DNA of 64,000 bases from Winogradskyella vidalii (GTDB taxonomy: Bacteria; Bacteroidota; Bacteroidia; Flavobacteriales; Flavobacteriaceae): contig NZ_JABFDG010000005.1 of the NCBI RefSeq assembly GCF_013403955.1, positions 186,001 to 250,000 on the forward strand, in the 5' to 3' direction. A program made the translations under genes and the position numbers. Below, piece by piece: positions 61,355-64,000 of the stretch. The notes beneath the pieces were generated by a model, which saw only the letters and a program-made list of their open reading frames with translations, searched no databases and was not told the origin of the DNA. Each line of letters opens with the position of its first letter. The first letter of the stretch is position 1.

Positions 61355-62137
61355 ATGAGTGAAGAATTAATAGTGCCAACCATGGCAGAAATGATGGCAG
61401 AAGGCAAACAACCAGAAATTTTATTTTGGGTGGGTTCTGCTGGAAGTTATGATGATAGAGCAAAGAAAATTACGAGAGCTTTTGTTAAAATTCTAAACAA
61501 AGCAAATGTCAATTTTGCTGTTTTAGGAACTGAGGAAAGTAATACAGGAGATGTTGCAAAACGTGCCGGAAATGAATTTTTATTTCAAATGCAAGCCGTG
61601 ATGAATATCGAAGTACTCAACGCTTACGAAATAAAACGCATTGTAACATGCGACCCGCATTCTTTTAATTGTTTAAAAAATGAATATCCTAGTCTAGGGG
61701 GGAATTATGACGTTATTCACCATACCCAATTCATAAAAGAACTTATCAGTTCGGGGCGTTTAACTTTAGAAGGTAATACGTATAAAGGCAAACGTATTAC
61801 ATTTCACGACCCATGTTATTTAGGAAGAGGTAATGGCGTGTACGATGCACCGCGTGATGTGCTTAAAAAAACCAATGCGACTTTAGTTGAAATGAAACGC
61901 CACAAGAGAACAGGTTTGTGTTGTGGTGCTGGAGGTGCACAGATGTTTAAAGATGCTGAACCAGGGGATAAAGAAGTTAATGAATTAAGAACTGAAGACG
62001 CTTTAGAAACCCAGCCCGAAATTATTGCTACTGGTTGTCCGTACTGTAATACCATGATGACCGATGGCGTAAAATTTAAAGAGAAAGAAGCCGAAATCAA
62101 GGTTTTAGATATTGCGGAATTAATTGCTGATGCCTAA
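61355..62137 (+). CDS. CCG-domain Fe-S protein (HdrB-like)
   Basis: 260 aa, soluble. Cysteine-rich CCG-type layout: IVTCDPHSFNCLKNEYPSLG (about 100-120), TFHDPCYLGRGNGVYDAPRD, GLCCGAGGAQMF (CCG) and ATGCPYCNTMMTDG near the end. Such pairs of Cys-rich motifs bind non-cubane Fe-S clusters in HdrB and the LutA/GlpC families. Likely partner of the membrane Fe-S protein encoded upstream. Electron donor and acceptor unknown. Confidence 0.92.
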   Translation: MSEELIVPTMAEMMAEGKQPEILFWVGSAGSYDDRAKKITRAFVKILNKANVNFAVLGTEESNTGDVAKRAGNEFLFQMQAVMNIEVLNAYEIKRIVTCDPHSFNCLKNEYPSLGGNYDVIHHTQFIKELISSGRLTLEGNTYKGKRITFHDPCYLGRGNGVYDAPRDVLKKTNATLVEMKRHKRTGLCCGAGGAQMFKDAEPGDKEVNELRTEDALETQPEIIATGCPYCNTMMTDGVKFKEKEAEIKVLDIAELIADA

Positions 62138-62149
62138 TAAATCGAAGCC

Positions 62150-62362
62150 ATGTCAAATGAAACTCAAATTGATAAATTACCTTTAAAAAAACGAATTTTA
62201 TCGGGCTTTGTTAGTGGCTTATTTTTTGCATTAACAATAGCTGTCCTTAATTATTTTGAGAACAATTCTTTTGCGATTTTAGAAGCTCTAATTGGTGGTT
62301 CAATTTTTGGCTTAGTGATGAGTTTTGTTTTTAGACATAAAATCACGAAGAAGAAAACCTAA
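62150..62362 (+). CDS. 70-aa two-helix membrane protein
   Basis: Starts 12 bp after the CCG gene. Polar N-terminus (SNETQIDKLPLKKR), two helices (about 17-36, LSGFVSGLFFALTIAVLNYF; about 43-60, EALIGGSIFGLVMSFVF) and a basic end (RHKITKKKT). Similar layout to the 67-aa protein upstream. No known family; last gene of the cluster. Confidence 0.75.
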   Translation: MSNETQIDKLPLKKRILSGFVSGLFFALTIAVLNYFENNSFAILEALIGGSIFGLVMSFVFRHKITKKKT

Positions 62363-62494
62363 ACTCAGTAAATAATTGCTGCAATCAATTTACAATTTTG
62401 GTATAAGTTATTACCTTTTATAAAGCATCAAAACGATGCGTTATAAGTATTAAAATTTGTATTATAGCTTCTTATAACAATTTGTCATAACTAA

Positions 62495-63016
62495 ATGAAC
62501 TTCACCAATCTTCAAATAGAAATCGAAAGCCTTCCTAAAGTGGAAGCAGTTAATTTAAAGCCCATTGCAAAATCTTATTTTAAAATTATTGCCCTCAATA
62601 AACTGGCCTTATATGCCGGATTAATTGTATTAGTGTTTGGAGGTCGATATTTTATGGAAAAGAATGAAGCAGTTCAATTCAACTTATGGTATATACTCTC
62701 CGCTGTCTCAGTATTCTGTATTTTAAATTTTGTTATCGGTTATTTAGCTTTCAAAAAACGAAAATATGCCGTACGAGAGCATGATGTTATTTATTCTAAA
62801 GGCTTAATTATACATTCAATAATTACTGTTCCGATGTCTAGAATTCAACATGTTGAAGAATCTAGAAGTTGGTTAGCGCGTTATTTAGACTTAGCCACGC
62901 TCAATATTTATACTGCAGGTGAAGCTGGTAGCGACCTAAGCATTAAAGGTCTTCCTTATCTTGAAGCCAAGGAAATTAAAGAAATTATTAGCAGCAAGGT
63001 TAATGGCACGCACTGA
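62495..63016 (+). CDS. Bacterial PH-domain membrane protein, YdbS-like
   Basis: 173 aa. Polar N-terminus, two membrane helices (about 47-66 and 75-92, LYAGLIVLVFGGRYF; VFCILNFVIGYLAF), then one bPH_2 domain (about 98-165) with YAVREHDVIYSKGLIIHSII, VPMSRIQHVEESRSWLARYL and LNIYTAGEAGSDLSIKGLP. Its stop overlaps the next gene start by 14 bp. YdbS/YdbT pairs occur in many bacteria with unclear envelope roles. Confidence 0.9.
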   Translation: MNFTNLQIEIESLPKVEAVNLKPIAKSYFKIIALNKLALYAGLIVLVFGGRYFMEKNEAVQFNLWYILSAVSVFCILNFVIGYLAFKKRKYAVREHDVIYSKGLIIHSIITVPMSRIQHVEESRSWLARYLDLATLNIYTAGEAGSDLSIKGLPYLEAKEIKEIISSKVNGTH

Positions 63017-64000
63017 TTTCTCACACCCCATAAGACAATCGTCTAAAGGCATCATTATTATTTTTGCATTTAATGCCCTTAAATTTTTTAAAAAGTTTTT
63101 TGTGCTTTTAATTGCCTTTGGTGTTTCAATTTTAAGACAAAAATCTTTAGCCGGTGTTACACCAATGATGCTTTTATTAGGATTGATAGGCGTCTTAGTT
63201 ATAATTTTGATTATTGCCATTTTAAAATATCTCAATTTTAAATTTCATCTTAGTAAAGACGATTTTCATTTAGCAACTGGCATCATAAATAAAGACAATA
63301 CTATAATTCCAAAGTCTAAAATTCAGAATGTTTATCTCAAGCAAAACTTTTTGCAGCAAATTATAAATGTGGTTTCTGTAAAAATTGAAACGGCAGGGGA
63401 TAAGAAATCTGAAATTGAAATCAGTGCTTTAGATAAACCCACAGCGTTATTGCTAAAAAAGAAACTGTTTACGAAAGATACTGTTGAAACGGATGAAATC
63501 ATAACAGAAAACGAAGCCCTAGAACAACCTAATGTGTTTTTTAGAGTAACACCAAAACGCCTGTTTTTAGAAGGGGTATCCCAAAATCATTTTAAAAGTT
63601 TTCTGTTAATCGTCACCTTTGCTTTTGGATTATATAGTGAATCTAAAGAATTTATAGAGGAATTAGAATTAGAACAGCATCTAGAAGGCTATGAAAATTT
63701 AGATGAAACTACGATTCTAAACCTAATCATCACCAATGTTATCATTGTAATTGGGGTGGTAATAGTTTCATTTCTGTTTTCAGTCGTTAAAACGTTTATC
63801 ATCAACTTTAATCTCGAAGTTGTAGAGCATCAAAAAACAGTAGAAATCAATAAAGGATTGTTTAATAAAGTGTCCTTGAGTTTAACACCAAGCCGCATTC
63901 AGAATTTGGTAATAAAAACCAATCGTGTAAAACGCTATTTCAATTTACATAGTTTATCGGTAAAACAAGCGATGGTAAATGCAAAGCAGCAAAAGAATTT
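63003..64000 (+). CDS. PH-domain membrane protein, YdbT-like (C-terminus off the right edge)
   Basis: ATG 63003, open for 332 codons to the window end; translated by hand. Two N-terminal helices (about 36-52 and 60-73), a first bPH_2 domain (about 75-150: LSKDDFHLATGIINKDNTII, IPKSKIQNVYLKQNFLQQII), a second pair of helices (about 200-270), and a second bPH_2 domain (NLEVVEHQKTVEINKGLFNK, SLTPSRIQNLVIKTNRVKRY). The repeated PH layout identifies YdbT-type proteins, usually 470-500 aa, so about a third is missing. It overlaps the YdbS-like gene by 14 bp. Confidence 0.88.
   Translation, partial: MARTDFSHPIRQSSKGIIIIFAFNALKFFKKFFVLLIAFGVSILRQKSLAGVTPMMLLLGLIGVLVIILIIAILKYLNFKFHLSKDDFHLATGIINKDNTIIPKSKIQNVYLKQNFLQQIINVVSVKIETAGDKKSEIEISALDKPTALLLKKKLFTKDTVETDEIITENEALEQPNVFFRVTPKRLFLEGVSQNHFKSFLLIVTFAFGLYSESKEFIEELELEQHLEGYENLDETTILNLIITNVIIVIGVVIVSFLFSVVKTFIINFNLEVVEHQKTVEINKGLFNKVSLSLTPSRIQNLVIKTNRVKRYFNLHSLSVKQAMVNAKQQKN

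Noticed and set aside
1-64000. tRNA, rRNA, tmRNA, riboswitch, insertion sequence or prophage
   Set aside because: None recognised while reading the spacers; no transposase, integrase or cloverleaf-like sequence was seen, although a covariance-model search was not possible.

Overview
The window looks like chromosomal DNA of a marine-type member of the family Flavobacteriaceae (phylum Bacteroidota). The evidence is the AT-rich sequence, the almost complete lack of Shine-Dalgarno sequences, and 21 exact copies (plus one near copy) of the Bacteroidota promoter -7 box TAnnTTTG placed 5-134 nt upstream of starts. Typical families also point this way: an SprB-free set of TonB/CarboxypepD-type outer-membrane barrels, DUF4834-YfhO, DUF3667, BatA/vWA, TIGR02757 and an MCE/Fe-S cluster. 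No rRNA, tRNA, CRISPR, insertion sequence or prophage was seen. The content is mostly core genome, with interest in small genes, cis-regulatory structure and degenerate enzymes.

Layout. 1-4.1 kb: glyoxylate shunt, with a divergent XRE regulator (cut by the left edge) and aceB-aceA around a phased GCGAA operator. 4.1-7.7 kb: a minus-strand two-component operon headed by a previously unlisted 55-aa lipoprotein, with the kinase start codon inside an attenuator-like hairpin, then a conserved hypothetical. 7.7-14.1 kb: outer-membrane barrel, helical periplasmic protein, ArsC-like protein, prfB with its programmed frameshift, a 9-copy heptamer repeat, threonine aldolase and YbaB. 14.2-21.1 kb: oligopeptidase B, then a probable sulfonolipid (capnine) pair (cysteate-synthase-like plus cysteate acyltransferase-like), facing a GNAT protein and a MetA-type outer-membrane protein. 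21.2-28.4 kb: DUF4834, YfhO, glycosyltransferase, flippase, and a secreted Ser/Thr/Arg-rich protein, with REP-like palindromes between genes.

28.6-37.7 kb: DUF3667, a membrane protein joined to uvrA, a sigma factor followed by a 47-aa microprotein, a lipoprotein, an endonuclease III with no cysteine, Bcp, and a large conserved protein of unknown function. 37.9-44.5 kb: MBL hydrolase pair, and a minus operon vWA/BatA - catalytically degenerate dihydroorotase - DUF4870 - esterase, plus a GT2. 44.6-54.4 kb: M61 and S10 peptidases, GAF kinase, GMP reductase, TIGR02757, FemAB-like, flavin monooxygenase-like and RidA. 54.6-64 kb: envelope block of LptD divergent from amidase - MCE protein - Fe-S oxidoreductase pair with two small membrane proteins, then a YdbS/YdbT-like PH-domain pair cut by the right edge.

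Functional themes are two-carbon metabolism, envelope lipids and outer-membrane biogenesis, secreted peptidases and DNA repair. No single large unknown system stands out. The best leads are the kinase hairpin with its hidden lipoprotein, the sulfonolipid locus with a candidate N-acyltransferase, the sigma-linked microprotein, the vWA/pseudo-dihydroorotase operon and the envelope/Fe-S cluster.
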